Assembly: GCA_030167125.1 (NCBI GenBank)
Contig: CP126531.1
Location: 2,706,578 to 2,770,577, forward strand
Source: Rhodanobacteraceae bacterium
GTDB taxonomy: Bacteria; Pseudomonadota; Gammaproteobacteria; Xanthomonadales; Rhodanobacteraceae
Direction of reading: 5' to 3'
Length of the DNA: 64,000 bases
Made by a program: the position numbers and the translations under genes. Shown here in pieces: positions 9,361 to 20,003 of the stretch (within the stretch, counting starts at the first letter, position 1; each line of letters opens with the position of its first letter). The notes beneath the pieces were generated by a model. The model made no database searches, was not told the DNA's origin, and worked only from the letters and a program-made list of their open reading frames with translations.

Positions 9361-9957
9361 TTATTTTCGACGCTTGCCGTTCCTGCTGCGTTGCGGATCA
9401 GCCGGCTCGCCCTTCTTGCCGAAGTCCTCCATCAAGGTCTTCATGTCCTCGGCGTGTTCCTCTTCCTGCGCCAGCACGCCTTCCAGCAGGCGCTTGGTGG
9501 TGGTGTCGCGATCGCCGACGTAATTGATGATCTCGCGGTAGCTGTCGATCGCGATGCGCTCGGCGATCAGGTTTTCCTCGATCATCGAAGGAAGATCTTC
9601 CGGCACCACGAACTCGGCGTGGCTGCGGCTGGTAAGCCCGTCGGGCGCGAAATTCGGCTTGCCGTCCAGTTGCGTGATGCGCTCGGCAATCTGGTCGGCG
9701 TGCGCCTGTTCCTCATTCGCGTGTTCCAGGAATTCAGCCGCCACGCTCTTGGCGTTGATGCCGGACGCCAGGTAGTAATGCGCCTTGTAGCGCAGCACGC
9801 ACACCAGTTCGGTCGCCAGCGCCTCGTTCAAGAGCTTCAGCACCGTGTCGCGATCCAGCGTGTAGCTGTCGGTGATCGCGCCGCGCTTGATGTGCTCGCG
9901 CGCGCGCTCGCGGATGGTCTTGATGTCCGTGAGAAACGGTTGGTTCCTGGTGGCCAT
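9361..9957 (-). CDS. Ferritin-like (bacterioferritin/Dps-type) iron-binding protein
   Basis: 198 residues forming a four-helix ferritin-like domain. Di-iron ligands are seen in ALATELVCVLRYKAHYY, EFLEHANEEQAHADQIAERI, MIEENLIAERIAIDSYREI and EGVLAQEEEHAEDM, that is, paired E and ExxH motifs on each helix. The C-terminus is basic (RSRNGKRRK). Family members oxidise and store ferrous iron and protect against peroxide. A strong GAAGGAGT ribosome site stands before ATG 9957. It is distinct from the classical Bfr at 30331. Confidence 0.88.
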   Translation of the reverse strand: MATRNQPFLTDIKTIRERAREHIKRGAITDSYTLDRDTVLKLLNEALATELVCVLRYKAHYYLASGINAKSVAAEFLEHANEEQAHADQIAERITQLDGKPNFAPDGLTSRSHAEFVVPEDLPSMIEENLIAERIAIDSYREIINYVGDRDTTTKRLLEGVLAQEEEHAEDMKTLMEDFGKKGEPADPQRSRNGKRRK

Positions 9958-10062
9958 GCTGAGGACTCCTTCGTGATCGGACTCGGGTGTCCGGCGAGTC
10001 TAACCCCGTGTTCGTGAAGGACACCAACACATTGTTTCGATCGTATTCATCGATGCAACCAA

Positions 10063-12196
<2,134 letters not shown>

Positions 12197-12246
12197 TCAA
12201 GCGGTTATTGGAACACGTTTGAAGCGTGAAGGCGAATGGACGCGGA

Positions 12247-12882
12247 TCAGCGCGATCCGTACGCCCGCAGGAACATGTCCACCGTCGCTTCGAGATGCGT
12301 CTCGGTTTCCTCGGCGTCCGGCTGGCCGCACCCGAAGCACACGCGCGCGTGGTGCTCGCCCTTCAGCAGGGCGAAGAACTGGCTGGCGGCGCGATGGGTG
12401 TCGGCGATGTCGAGCTGGTGTGCATCGACTTCCTTCTGCAGCATCTCGGCCAGCGCGGCCTGCACCTGCATGGGGCCGGCTTCCCAGAACATCTTGGCCA
12501 GCTTGGGCGACTGCTGCGAACTCGCGACCAGCGTGCGGTGCAGGCCCAGCGCGCTGTCGCTCATCATCATCGCGAAGAATGCGCGCGCGACACCCAGCAA
12601 CTGTCCGCGCACGGGCGCATGGACGTCCACGTCGAACAGGGTGCGCGGCAGCAAACCGTCGCACTTGCAGCGCACCGTTTCGACGAACAGCGCTTCCTTA
12701 CCGCCGAAGTGGCTGTACACGGTGAGCTTGGAGACACCGGCCTCGGCCGCGACCGCATCCATGCTGGTGCCTTCGAAGCCGTGCTGCGGGAACAGGCGCT
12801 TGGCCGCTTCCAGGATCGCGGCGCGCTTCTCCAGATCTTTCGGTCGTCCGGGACCACAACAACGTTCGGACGCGGCGTTCAT
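12247..12882 (-). CDS. TetR/AcrR-family transcriptional regulator
   Basis: 211 residues. The N-terminal DNA-binding part reads KRAAILEAAKRLFPQHGF, then EGTSMDAVAAEAGVSKLTVYSHFGGKEALF, the standard TetR helix-turn-helix near residues 18-65. The C-terminal ligand domain has an odd cysteine-rich stretch (RVCFGCGQ). It faces, across 356 bases, a methyltransferase and a TolC-type exporter gene, so a role in repressing an efflux component is plausible but inferred only from position. Confidence 0.9.
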   Translation of the reverse strand: MNAASERCCGPGRPKDLEKRAAILEAAKRLFPQHGFEGTSMDAVAAEAGVSKLTVYSHFGGKEALFVETVRCKCDGLLPRTLFDVDVHAPVRGQLLGVARAFFAMMMSDSALGLHRTLVASSQQSPKLAKMFWEAGPMQVQAALAEMLQKEVDAHQLDIADTHRAASQFFALLKGEHHARVCFGCGQPDAEETETHLEATVDMFLRAYGSR

Positions 12883-13238
12883 ACCACCTTAGCCTCAACC
12901 AGTGACTTGCCAGATGGCGTTATTATACGCGCGAGTACACATTTCCTGCAGCGCGCCGGTTTGCGGCGCCGTCCGCGGTGTCCGGCCGATTGTCCGCGGA
13001 CACGGCGACCCCGCGCCGGGAGCGCGCAGCGGGTTGATCGGCAAAAGATTTTTGCGCACGTGTTGCTGGCATGGATCGTGCCTTTCCTGTTCGCGCGTGG
13101 CGGATGACCGCCGTCATGTGAGCGCGGTGACTTCCGGCACTTCGTCGGCGCATCCGCAACCCGCAGTCTGTGCGCCGTTGCCCGCGACGGCACGCGCACC
13201 TAAGCTTTTCGGTTTTTGGTACCCGACGGAATCCCGGC
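12883..13238. other. Intergenic region between tetR and pcm-like gene
   Basis: 356 bases with no gene. On the minus strand a perfect TATAAT (12927-12922) stands 40 bases before the tetR start, without a good -35 box. The surrounding GCGT-TATTAT-ACGC has short inverted arms and could be part of an operator. I see no terminator and no repeat in the remaining sequence. Confidence 0.4.
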
Positions 13239-13904
13239 ATGAACATGAATCCCGAACTCGCGGTCGCGCGTCGCAACATGGTCGAAAACCAGGTCCGCCC
13301 GTGGGAAGTGCTGGATGCCCGCGTGCTCGGCGTGCTGGGCAGCGTGCCGCGCGAAGCTTTCGTTCCGGAAGCCTACGCAGCGCTGGCCTACGCCGACGTG
13401 GCGTTGCCGATCGGCCATGACGAAGTGATGCTGAAGCCGGTGGTGGAAGGCCGCATCCTGCAGGCGCTGCTGCCGGCGGCCGGGGAACACATCCTGGAAA
13501 TCGGCACCGGCACCGGTTATTTCGCGGCCTGCCTCGCGCGCCTTTGTGCACGCGTCACCAGCGTCGACCATCGTGCCGACTTCGTCGACGCGGCGCGCGC
13601 CCGGTTGCACGCGCAAGGGATCGCCAACGTCGATTGCGTGCACGCGGACGCATTGTCCGGTTACGCGCCGCTGGAAAAATTCGACGCGATCGCCGTCACC
13701 GGCGCGGTCGCTTCGCTGCCCGCCGTTTTCGGTCCGTGGCTGAAACCTGCGGGCAGGTTGTTTGTCATACGTGGCGTCCAGCCCGCGATGCAGGCGGTGC
13801 TGCTGCAACGCGCGCCCGACGGCGGCTGGATAGAGGAGCGCCTGTTCGAAACCGATGCGCCTTACCTCGCGGGCGCCGCACCGGTCCGTACCTTCAGTTT
13901 ATGA
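13239..13904 (+). CDS. Protein-L-isoaspartate O-methyltransferase family protein
   Basis: 221 residues of the Pcm family. SAM-binding motif I is HILEIGTGTGYFAA, preceded by the family motif PIGHDEVMLKP, where classical Pcm enzymes have GxGQTISQP. The changed motif and the neighbourhood fit the Pcm-like proteins often encoded beside tolC rather than the repair enzyme itself. Start ATG 13239 (MNMNPELAVARRNMVENQVRP) fits the usual family N-terminus. The tolC gene starts 34 bases downstream, so the two are probably cotranscribed. Confidence 0.85.
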   Translation: MNMNPELAVARRNMVENQVRPWEVLDARVLGVLGSVPREAFVPEAYAALAYADVALPIGHDEVMLKPVVEGRILQALLPAAGEHILEIGTGTGYFAACLARLCARVTSVDHRADFVDAARARLHAQGIANVDCVHADALSGYAPLEKFDAIAVTGAVASLPAVFGPWLKPAGRLFVIRGVQPAMQAVLLQRAPDGGWIEERLFETDAPYLAGAAPVRTFSL

Positions 13905-13938
13905 AACGGGGCGACGCCCCTGGCAAGGATTTTCCGGC

Positions 13939-15360
13939 ATGACTCAACGCAACGCGCCCCGCCCTTCCATCGCGATCCGCGCCTGCGCGCTCGCCATCAC
14001 GGCCGCGCTCGGCTGCGCCCACGCGGCCTCGGCGCATGCCGAAAACCTGATGGACGCCTACCGGCAGGCGCTGCAATCCGATCCGGTGCTGAAGCAGGCC
14101 GAAGCGCAGCAGCGCATCGGCCAAGCCGGCGCGGCGATCTCGCTGGCGCCGCTGTTGCCGCAGATCAACGGCAGCGTTTCGCTGAATGATAATCACGGCA
14201 CCCAAGGTCCGGCGGTGGTCGACAATCCGAACGGCACGACACAAATCGTCAATCAGGTTGGCACCGGCGGCCGCTCGCGCAGTCAATCGGTGGGACTCAA
14301 CCAAACACTGTTCGACCTTGGCCAATTCGAAGATTGGCGCGCCAGCAAGGCCAACGCCCGCTCGACCGAATCGCAGTACGTTGCCGCGCAGCAGGACCTG
14401 ATCCTGCGCGTGGCGCAGGCTTATTTCACTGTGCTCACCGATGAGGAGCAATTGAAATATGCCGAGGCGAACCAGAAGGCTTTCCAGAAACAACTCGACC
14501 AGGCCCAGGCCAAATACCAAGTCGGCTTTGCGGCGATTACCGACGTCGTGGATGCAAAAGCTCAGCGCGATACTGCGGTCGCGCAGGTGATCACAGCGAA
14601 GAATCAAGTTTTCAACGATCGCCAAGCACTCGCCCAGATCACGGGACAAGCACCCGGCACGCTCGAAACGCTGACGGAGAACCTGCCGCTGAATCCGCCG
14701 CAACCCGACAACATGGACGAATGGGTCAAGACGGCGCTCGCCAGCAACCCATCGCTGCAGGCGCAACGCGACCTTGCCGAATCCGCCCAGCACAGCGTCA
14801 CGGCCGCGCATGCCGCGCACCTGCCGACGCTGGGTGCCTCGGTCAGCTATTCGCGTGATGCGTCATGGGGCGGGGTCGCCAACAATCTCCGGAACACCAG
14901 CGGCTTGCCAAGCAGCCTCACCGACAGCCACAACTCGGGTACCACGGTGGGTCTGGTGCTGAACGTGCCGCTGTTCCAGGGCGGCGGCATCATCGCGCGG
15001 GAAAGACAGGCGATCGCGCAGCGCGACCAATCCAACGACGTGCTGGAACAGGATCGCCGCTCCGTGGTCAGCAACACCCGCAACGCTTTCAATGCGATCG
15101 AGGCGGGCATCAGTTCGGTGGAAGCCCAGAAGGCGGCCGTCGAATCCGCCAAGACCGCGCTGGATGCCACCCAGGCGGGCTACCAGATCGGCACCCGCAC
15201 CATCGTGGATTTGCTGATCGCGCAACAGAACTATTTCCAGGCCCAGAGCGGTTACTCGCAGGCGCGCCACGCGTTCGTGGTCAACCAGCTCAACCTGAAA
15301 TACGCCGCAGGCACGCTGTCGGTCAAGGACCTCGAAGCGGTCAATACCTTGCTGCAGTGA
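13939..15360 (+). CDS. tolC: TolC-family outer membrane channel
   Basis: 473 residues. A signal peptide (MTQRNAPRPSIAIRACALAIT...) ends after SAHA; the mature protein starts ENLMDAYRQALQSDP, which is typical of TolC. Two outer membrane efflux repeats with long alanine- and glutamine-rich helices follow (for example ARSTESQYVAAQQDLILRVAQAYF and the second copy near 370-440). The protein forms the trimeric exit duct for type I secretion or RND pumps; the inner membrane partners are not in this window. The 3' end overlaps the convergent waaA gene by 20 bases. Confidence 0.92.
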   Translation: MTQRNAPRPSIAIRACALAITAALGCAHAASAHAENLMDAYRQALQSDPVLKQAEAQQRIGQAGAAISLAPLLPQINGSVSLNDNHGTQGPAVVDNPNGTTQIVNQVGTGGRSRSQSVGLNQTLFDLGQFEDWRASKANARSTESQYVAAQQDLILRVAQAYFTVLTDEEQLKYAEANQKAFQKQLDQAQAKYQVGFAAITDVVDAKAQRDTAVAQVITAKNQVFNDRQALAQITGQAPGTLETLTENLPLNPPQPDNMDEWVKTALASNPSLQAQRDLAESAQHSVTAAHAAHLPTLGASVSYSRDASWGGVANNLRNTSGLPSSLTDSHNSGTTVGLVLNVPLFQGGGIIARERQAIAQRDQSNDVLEQDRRSVVSNTRNAFNAIEAGISSVEAQKAAVESAKTALDATQAGYQIGTRTIVDLLIAQQNYFQAQSGYSQARHAFVVNQLNLKYAAGTLSVKDLEAVNTLLQ

Positions 15361-16651
15361 CCGGCGCGCTTTCCCTGCGGTAGCGCGCGCGCGCGAAAAT
15401 CCTGCCCAGCATCACCATCGTGCGGCGCACCGCGCCGCGTTCGCGCACGCACACTGCGTGCGCGGCCGCGCCCATCCGCGCCAAGGCCTTCGGATCGCGC
15501 AGCAGTTCCTGCACGGCTGCACCCAGCGCCTGCGTGGAAACCACCCGGCGCGCAGCGCCCGCATCGATCATCGTGCGCGTGATTTCCTCGAAGTTGAAGG
15601 TGTACGGGCCGACCACCACCGGCTTGGACAGCGCCGCGGGTTCCAGCACATTGTGGCCGCCGATCGGCACCAGCGACCCTGCGACGAAGGCCAGGTCGCA
15701 GGCCGCGAAGTAGCGCATCATCACGCCCATGCCGTCGATCACCAGGCATTGGGTCTCGGGACTCGCATCGCCCGCGCTGTGCGTGGCGACGGCGAACCCG
15801 AGGTTCTGCGCGGCGTGTTCGACCGCGCGAAAGCGTTCCGGATGGCGTGCCGCGATCAGCAGCAGCGCATCGGGTATCCGTGACAGCACCGCAAGGTGCG
15901 CCTCGAACGCGGCCAGGTCCTCGCCCTCGTGCGTACTGGCAGCGAACCACACCGGCCGCGCCTCGCCCCACTGTGCGCGCAACTCGGCGCCGCGCTGCCG
16001 GGCGCCCTTGGGCAGCGGCATGTCGTACTTGAGATTGCCGGAAACGTGGACGCGTGCAGGATCAGCACCGAGCGCGCGATAGCGACGCGCATCCGCGTGC
16101 GACTGCGCCGCGACCAGCGCAACATTGCGCAGCGCTTCTGCGACCAGCGCGCGGATCGGGCGGTAGCCGCGCAGCGAACGTTCCGACAGACGCGCATTCA
16201 CCACCGCCAACGGAATCCCGCGCCGCCCGCACTGGTGGAACAGGTTCGGCCAGATTTCCGTTTCCATCACCACCGCCAGCGCGGGCCGGACACGATCGAG
16301 GAAGCGCGTGACCGCGCGCGGCAGGTCGTAAGGCAGGTAGACGTGGAAAACCTCGTCGCCGAACAACTTGCGCACGCGTTCGGAACCGGTCGGCGTCACC
16401 GTCGTGACCACCATCGGCCGCGGCGCGTAGCGCCGGCGCAAGGCGTGGATCAACGGCAGCGCGGCGTTCACCTCGCCCACCGACACCGCGTGCACCCAGA
16501 TCGAACCATCGAGACCCGGGCCGGGAAAGCGGCCGAAGCGCTCGCGCCAACGCCGGAAATAACCGCGGTAACGAATCCCGCGCGCCGCCAGCCGCCAGAC
16601 GATCACCGGCGTGGCGAGATACATCGCGACGGTATAGAGGAATCGCAGCAT
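15341..16651 (-). CDS. waaA: 3-deoxy-D-manno-octulosonic acid (Kdo) transferase
   Basis: 436 residues. Inner-membrane-anchored enzyme that adds Kdo to lipid IVA in LPS synthesis. The N-terminal membrane anchor (MLRFLYTVAMYLATPVIVWRL) is followed by WVHAVSVGEVNAA with the catalytic glutamate, TVTPTGSERV, METEIWPNL, VNARLSERS and the C-terminal FVAGSLVPIGGHNVLEPAAL. All are hallmark WaaA motifs. It converges on tolC with a 20-base overlap, which rules out a separate terminator between them. Confidence 0.95.
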   Translation of the reverse strand: MLRFLYTVAMYLATPVIVWRLAARGIRYRGYFRRWRERFGRFPGPGLDGSIWVHAVSVGEVNAALPLIHALRRRYAPRPMVVTTVTPTGSERVRKLFGDEVFHVYLPYDLPRAVTRFLDRVRPALAVVMETEIWPNLFHQCGRRGIPLAVVNARLSERSLRGYRPIRALVAEALRNVALVAAQSHADARRYRALGADPARVHVSGNLKYDMPLPKGARQRGAELRAQWGEARPVWFAASTHEGEDLAAFEAHLAVLSRIPDALLLIAARHPERFRAVEHAAQNLGFAVATHSAGDASPETQCLVIDGMGVMMRYFAACDLAFVAGSLVPIGGHNVLEPAALSKPVVVGPYTFNFEEITRTMIDAGAARRVVSTQALGAAVQELLRDPKALARMGAAAHAVCVRERGAVRRTMVMLGRIFARARYRRESAPVTAARY

Positions 16652-16734
16652 GACGCGGGATCGGGATCGCAGCGGCGAGTATAACTTTCGCGCAAACTGT
16701 TCCCTCTTCGGGAGAGGATGTCAAAGGCGCACTC

Positions 16735-16985
16735 AAAATCGCCATCCATGTCCCTTTCCGCGCGCGTCCCACGCGCGCGCGTAACTTTCTCTTGCGTGGC
16801 CAAGAGAAAGTCACCAAAGAGAAGGCCACCCCGGTGCTGCGTTTTTCGTCCATCCATGGACGAAAAATCCGTGCGGGCCGGCCGGGCTTGCCGCCGCGCA
16901 ATCCATTGCGCCCGCCCTTCGGGCCTTTTCGTCCGGCGCTCACCGCAGCACAGGGGCCCGGAGGTGGGCGAAAAAAGACAGGGAT
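16735..16985. repeat. Composite intergenic repeat with several palindromes
   Basis: The 349-base gap 16652-17000 contains no gene but several hairpins: ACTTTCTCTTG-CGTGGC-CAAGAGAAAGT (16784-16811), TTTTTCGTCCAT-CC-ATGGACGAAAAA (about 16849-16867) and a GC-rich core at 16895-16923 that matches the hrpB insert (4116-4144) on the opposite strand. A smaller TCCCTCTTCGGGAGAGGA hairpin lies near 16704-16721. The AACTTTCTCTTG type of repeat is common between xanthomonad genes. Minus-strand open frames across it look like read-through of the repeat, not a gene. Confidence 0.75.
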
Positions 16986-17000
16986 GTCTAACCCGCGAAA

Positions 17001-18029
17001 TCAAACCAAGCGCGCGGCAGTCAACTCGCTCTTGAGATACGCGTAATAGATCGGCGCGGCCACGATGCCGGGCAGGCCGAAGGCGGCTTCCATCACCAGC
17101 ATCGCCAGCAGGATTTCCCAGGCGCGCGCGTGGATGCGGTTGCCGACAATGTTGGCGTTGAGGAAGTATTCGAGCTTGTGGATCAGGATCAAGAAGATCA
17201 GCGCGCCCAGCGCGACCCACAGCGACACCGACAGCGCGACGATCACGATCAGCGTGTTGGAAATGAGATTCCCGATCACCGGCAGCAGGCCGACCACGAA
17301 GGTGATCGCGATCAGCGTCTTGGTGAGCGGCAGGTGCACGCCGGCCAGCGGCAATACGATCAACAGGAAGATCGCGGTGAAGATGGTGTTGAGCGCCGAG
17401 ATGCGTGCTTGCGCGAACACGATGTCATGGAAGGCTTGCGTGAAGCGCGCGCAGCGCGCGGTCAGGTCACGCCGCAACGGGCCCTCCTTGCCGGTCGGAC
17501 GCGCATGCGTCAGCGCCACCAGCGCGCCGAGCGCGAGACCGACCAGGATGCGCCCGAACACATGCACGGTTTCCTTGCCGGCCACCTGCAGTTGCGCGGA
17601 ATGCGCGCGCGCGAGCTGGGTTGCGGTGAAGCGGAAGTCCTCGGCGCTCACCGGCAGGTACGCGACGATCCACGCCGGCACCTGCGTGCGCATGCGGTCG
17701 ATGGTCGGCATCATCCGGTCGAACAGGGTGTTGGGATCGCCGAGTTCCGCACGGAAGAACGCGACCGCGCCGAAGATCAACAAGGCCAGCAGGCCCGCGA
17801 CGACGACGGCCAGCACGCCGACCACCAATTGCCGCGCCCAGCCGCCCGGCCAACGACGCTCCAGCAGCGGCGCCAGCGCGTCGACCACCGCGTACACCAG
17901 CAGGCCCGCGATCAGCGCGGGCAGCAGGTGCAGGAACATCACCAGCAGCAGCGCCACCGCGGCGGCGATGTAGCTCGCGATCGCGGTGTGGCGTAAAGCA
18001 CGGACGGATTGAATGGCGTTGTCGTTCAT
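17001..18029 (-). CDS. AI-2E family transporter (PerM-like permease)
   Basis: 342 residues with about seven to eight membrane segments, for example IAAAVALLLVMFLHLLPALIAGLLVYAV near the N-terminus and the C-terminal LILIHKLEYFLNANIVGNRIHA, the best conserved block of this family. The family includes the TqsA exporter of autoinducer-2 and Na+/H+-coupled permeases; the substrate cannot be told from sequence. ATG 18029 (MNDNAIQ) was taken as start since the longer frame would enter the upstream promoter region shared with pyrF, which is transcribed the other way. Confidence 0.85.
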   Translation of the reverse strand: MNDNAIQSVRALRHTAIASYIAAAVALLLVMFLHLLPALIAGLLVYAVVDALAPLLERRWPGGWARQLVVGVLAVVVAGLLALLIFGAVAFFRAELGDPNTLFDRMMPTIDRMRTQVPAWIVAYLPVSAEDFRFTATQLARAHSAQLQVAGKETVHVFGRILVGLALGALVALTHARPTGKEGPLRRDLTARCARFTQAFHDIVFAQARISALNTIFTAIFLLIVLPLAGVHLPLTKTLIAITFVVGLLPVIGNLISNTLIVIVALSVSLWVALGALIFLILIHKLEYFLNANIVGNRIHARAWEILLAMLVMEAAFGLPGIVAAPIYYAYLKSELTAARLV

Positions 18030-18115
18030 TCCCGGCGAGTCTGCCAGCGGGGCGATCACGACTCCAGTACCGGAAGGCCCGCTAAAATTGCGTAATCCAG
18101 CCACCGGGAATCCGC

Positions 18116-18829
18116 ATGTCCGCAAGCACCGAAATCCCCGCCCGCGATCGACTGATCTTTGCGCTGGACGTGCCGGACCGCGCGGAAGCCATCGCGTGGC
18201 TGGATCGCCTCGGCGACAGCGTATCGTTCTACAAGATCGGGCTGGAACTGTTGAGTGGTGGCGATTATTTCCCGGTGCTCGACGAACTCGCTCGACGCGG
18301 CAAGAAGATTTTCGCCGACCTCAAGTTCCACGACGTGCCAGCCACGGTCGCGGGCGCGGTGCGCGGCTTGGCGCAACGGCCGATCACCTTCGCGACCGTC
18401 CATTGCGACAGCCGCGCGATGCTGGAAGCGGCCGCCGCGGCGAAGGGTTCGCTGCAGCTGCTCGCGGTGACGGTGCTGACCAGCAACGACGCCAGCGACC
18501 TCGCCGCGCTGGGTGTCGCGGGCGAACCCGCCGACGTGGTGATCGAACGCGCGCGCCTCGCGCAGATCGCGGGCATCGACGGCGTGGTGTGCTCGGGCGC
18601 CGACCTGCCGCGCCTGCGCGATGCACTCGGGCGGGATTTGTTGACCGTGTGCCCCGGCATTCGTCCGGCCGGCCCCGCCTGCGACGACCAGAAGCGCACC
18701 GTCGACGTGCCCACCGCGTTCGCGCAGGGCGCGGATTACATCGTGGTGGGGCGCCCGATCCGCAACGCGCCGGATCCACGCGCGGCCGCCGACGCCATCG
18801 TCGCGCAGATCGATCGCGCGTTCGGCTGA
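18116..18829 (+). CDS. pyrF: Orotidine 5'-phosphate decarboxylase
   Basis: 237 residues. It decarboxylates OMP to UMP, the last step of pyrimidine nucleotide synthesis. The signature [16 protein letters not shown] holds the catalytic Lys/Asp network (D-x-K-x-x-D), with FALDVP at the start, VTVLTSND in the middle and CPGIRPAG and [11 protein letters not shown] near the C-terminus for phosphate binding. The length is normal for the short bacterial form. It is transcribed away from the AI-2E family gene. Confidence 0.96.
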   Translation: MSASTEIPARDRLIFALDVPDRAEAIAWLDRLGDSVSFYKIGLELLSGGDYFPVLDELARRGKKIFADLKFHDVPATVAGAVRGLAQRPITFATVHCDSRAMLEAAAAAKGSLQLLAVTVLTSNDASDLAALGVAGEPADVVIERARLAQIAGIDGVVCSGADLPRLRDALGRDLLTVCPGIRPAGPACDDQKRTVDVPTAFAQGADYIVVGRPIRNAPDPRAAADAIVAQIDRAFG

Positions 18830-18866
18830 CTTGCGCCGCCGCCGCGCTGTCGCCACACTCCGGCGC

Positions 18867-19859
18867 ATGCGAATCCGAATGCATCCTCGCGGCGCGGCAT
18901 GGCTCATCGCGAGCGCCTGCGCCCTCGCGCTCGCCGCCTGCCATCACGCACCGCCGCCGCCCAGCAACGCGACGCCCGAAGCGGCGGTCGCGACCAGCCT
19001 GCGGCTCACCGCCACGGGCGACTTCGACGGGCTGATGAAGAACCGACTGCCGCCCGCCGACTACACGCAATGGCGCAGCGAATGGGATGCCGCCCACGCG
19101 CGCCCCGCTGGCGCGTCTGCCACGCAGGAGCAGCAGTTCGCCGAGATCATGCAGATGCTCACCGAGCCGGGCGCGGAAGCGAAGCTGGCCAAGCGCCTGC
19201 AACCCGAACTCGCGAAACTGCGCGGCGGCAAGGACGAGACCCTGCCGATCGCGAGCGGCATCTTGGAGGCCGCGGGCAAGCAGTTGATCGCCGCCTCGCC
19301 GCAACTCGGGCCGAGCCAGAAAACCATGGCGACGCAAGGGCTGGACGCCCTGATCGCCTGGGCCAAGTCGACCGACTTCAGCGACGCGAAGAAAGCCAAG
19401 AAGGCGATCGATCTGGTGTGCGCCACTGCGCGCCAGCTGCACGTGCAGACGCTGGCGCAATGGCGCGCGCAGGATTACGCGCAGACGATGCACAGCTACG
19501 GCATCCTGTGGAATGCCCTCGAAGGCTTGTTGAACATCTATGGACTCGATCTTCCCGGCAGCCTGAACTCGGCGGAGGTGAGCGCCACCGGCAACGACGG
19601 CACCCACGCGACCGTCAAACTGGACATGAAACTCGCGGGCCGGTCGCTCGGCGGCGCATGGCCGATGGTGAAGCAGGCCGGCCATTGGTACGACGCCGCG
19701 CTGCTGGACGCGTGGCAGCAAGCGCATCCCGCGCCCGCCGCGGCGGCAGCGACAAGTCCGGCGAGCGCCGCCCCTGCTGCCAGCACCGGTTCGCCGCCGG
19801 CGTCGTCCGCTCCCGCATCATCCGCCACGCCGGCGTCCCCCGGCACGACGCACCGCTGA
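18867..19859 (+). CDS. Predicted lipoprotein of unknown function
   Basis: 330 residues, not recognised. The N-terminus ends in the lipobox ALAAC (Cys near residue 25), after ATG 18867, which argues for a lipid-anchored periplasmic protein. The body is helical and rich in alanine and lysine (for example TQWRSEWDAAHARPAG, KLAKRLQPELAKLRGG), with a beta-like segment VKLDMKLAGRSLGGAWPMVKQAGHWYDAALLDAWQQ that resembles the end of DUF-type stress or transport lipoproteins. The last 45 residues are a low-complexity Ala/Pro/Ser tail. It begins 37 bases after pyrF and may be cotranscribed with it. Confidence 0.75.
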   Translation: MRIRMHPRGAAWLIASACALALAACHHAPPPPSNATPEAAVATSLRLTATGDFDGLMKNRLPPADYTQWRSEWDAAHARPAGASATQEQQFAEIMQMLTEPGAEAKLAKRLQPELAKLRGGKDETLPIASGILEAAGKQLIAASPQLGPSQKTMATQGLDALIAWAKSTDFSDAKKAKKAIDLVCATARQLHVQTLAQWRAQDYAQTMHSYGILWNALEGLLNIYGLDLPGSLNSAEVSATGNDGTHATVKLDMKLAGRSLGGAWPMVKQAGHWYDAALLDAWQQAHPAPAAAAATSPASAAPAASTGSPPASSAPASSATPASPGTTHR

Positions 19860-20003
19860 CGCTGGCTTTTTGGTGGCAGGACGCGGCCGAAGGTCGGGCC
19901 ATCCGCGCGGACGCCCTCTTCCGGACCCGCGCGGAACAAGCCTTTGACTTGGATATGGGAGAATCGCCGCTCATTCCACCGGCCCGCACCGCAAACCCGA
20001 TCC

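Noticed and set aside
12922..12927. A full sigma-70 promoter for tetR
   Set aside because: The TATAAT is perfect but no -35 box resembling TTGACA is found 16-18 bases upstream, so only the -10 is noted.
16603..17220. A 205-codon minus-strand frame across the gap after waaA
   Set aside because: It runs through palindromic repeats and into the AI-2E family gene in another frame; no domain, start signal or conserved motif was seen.
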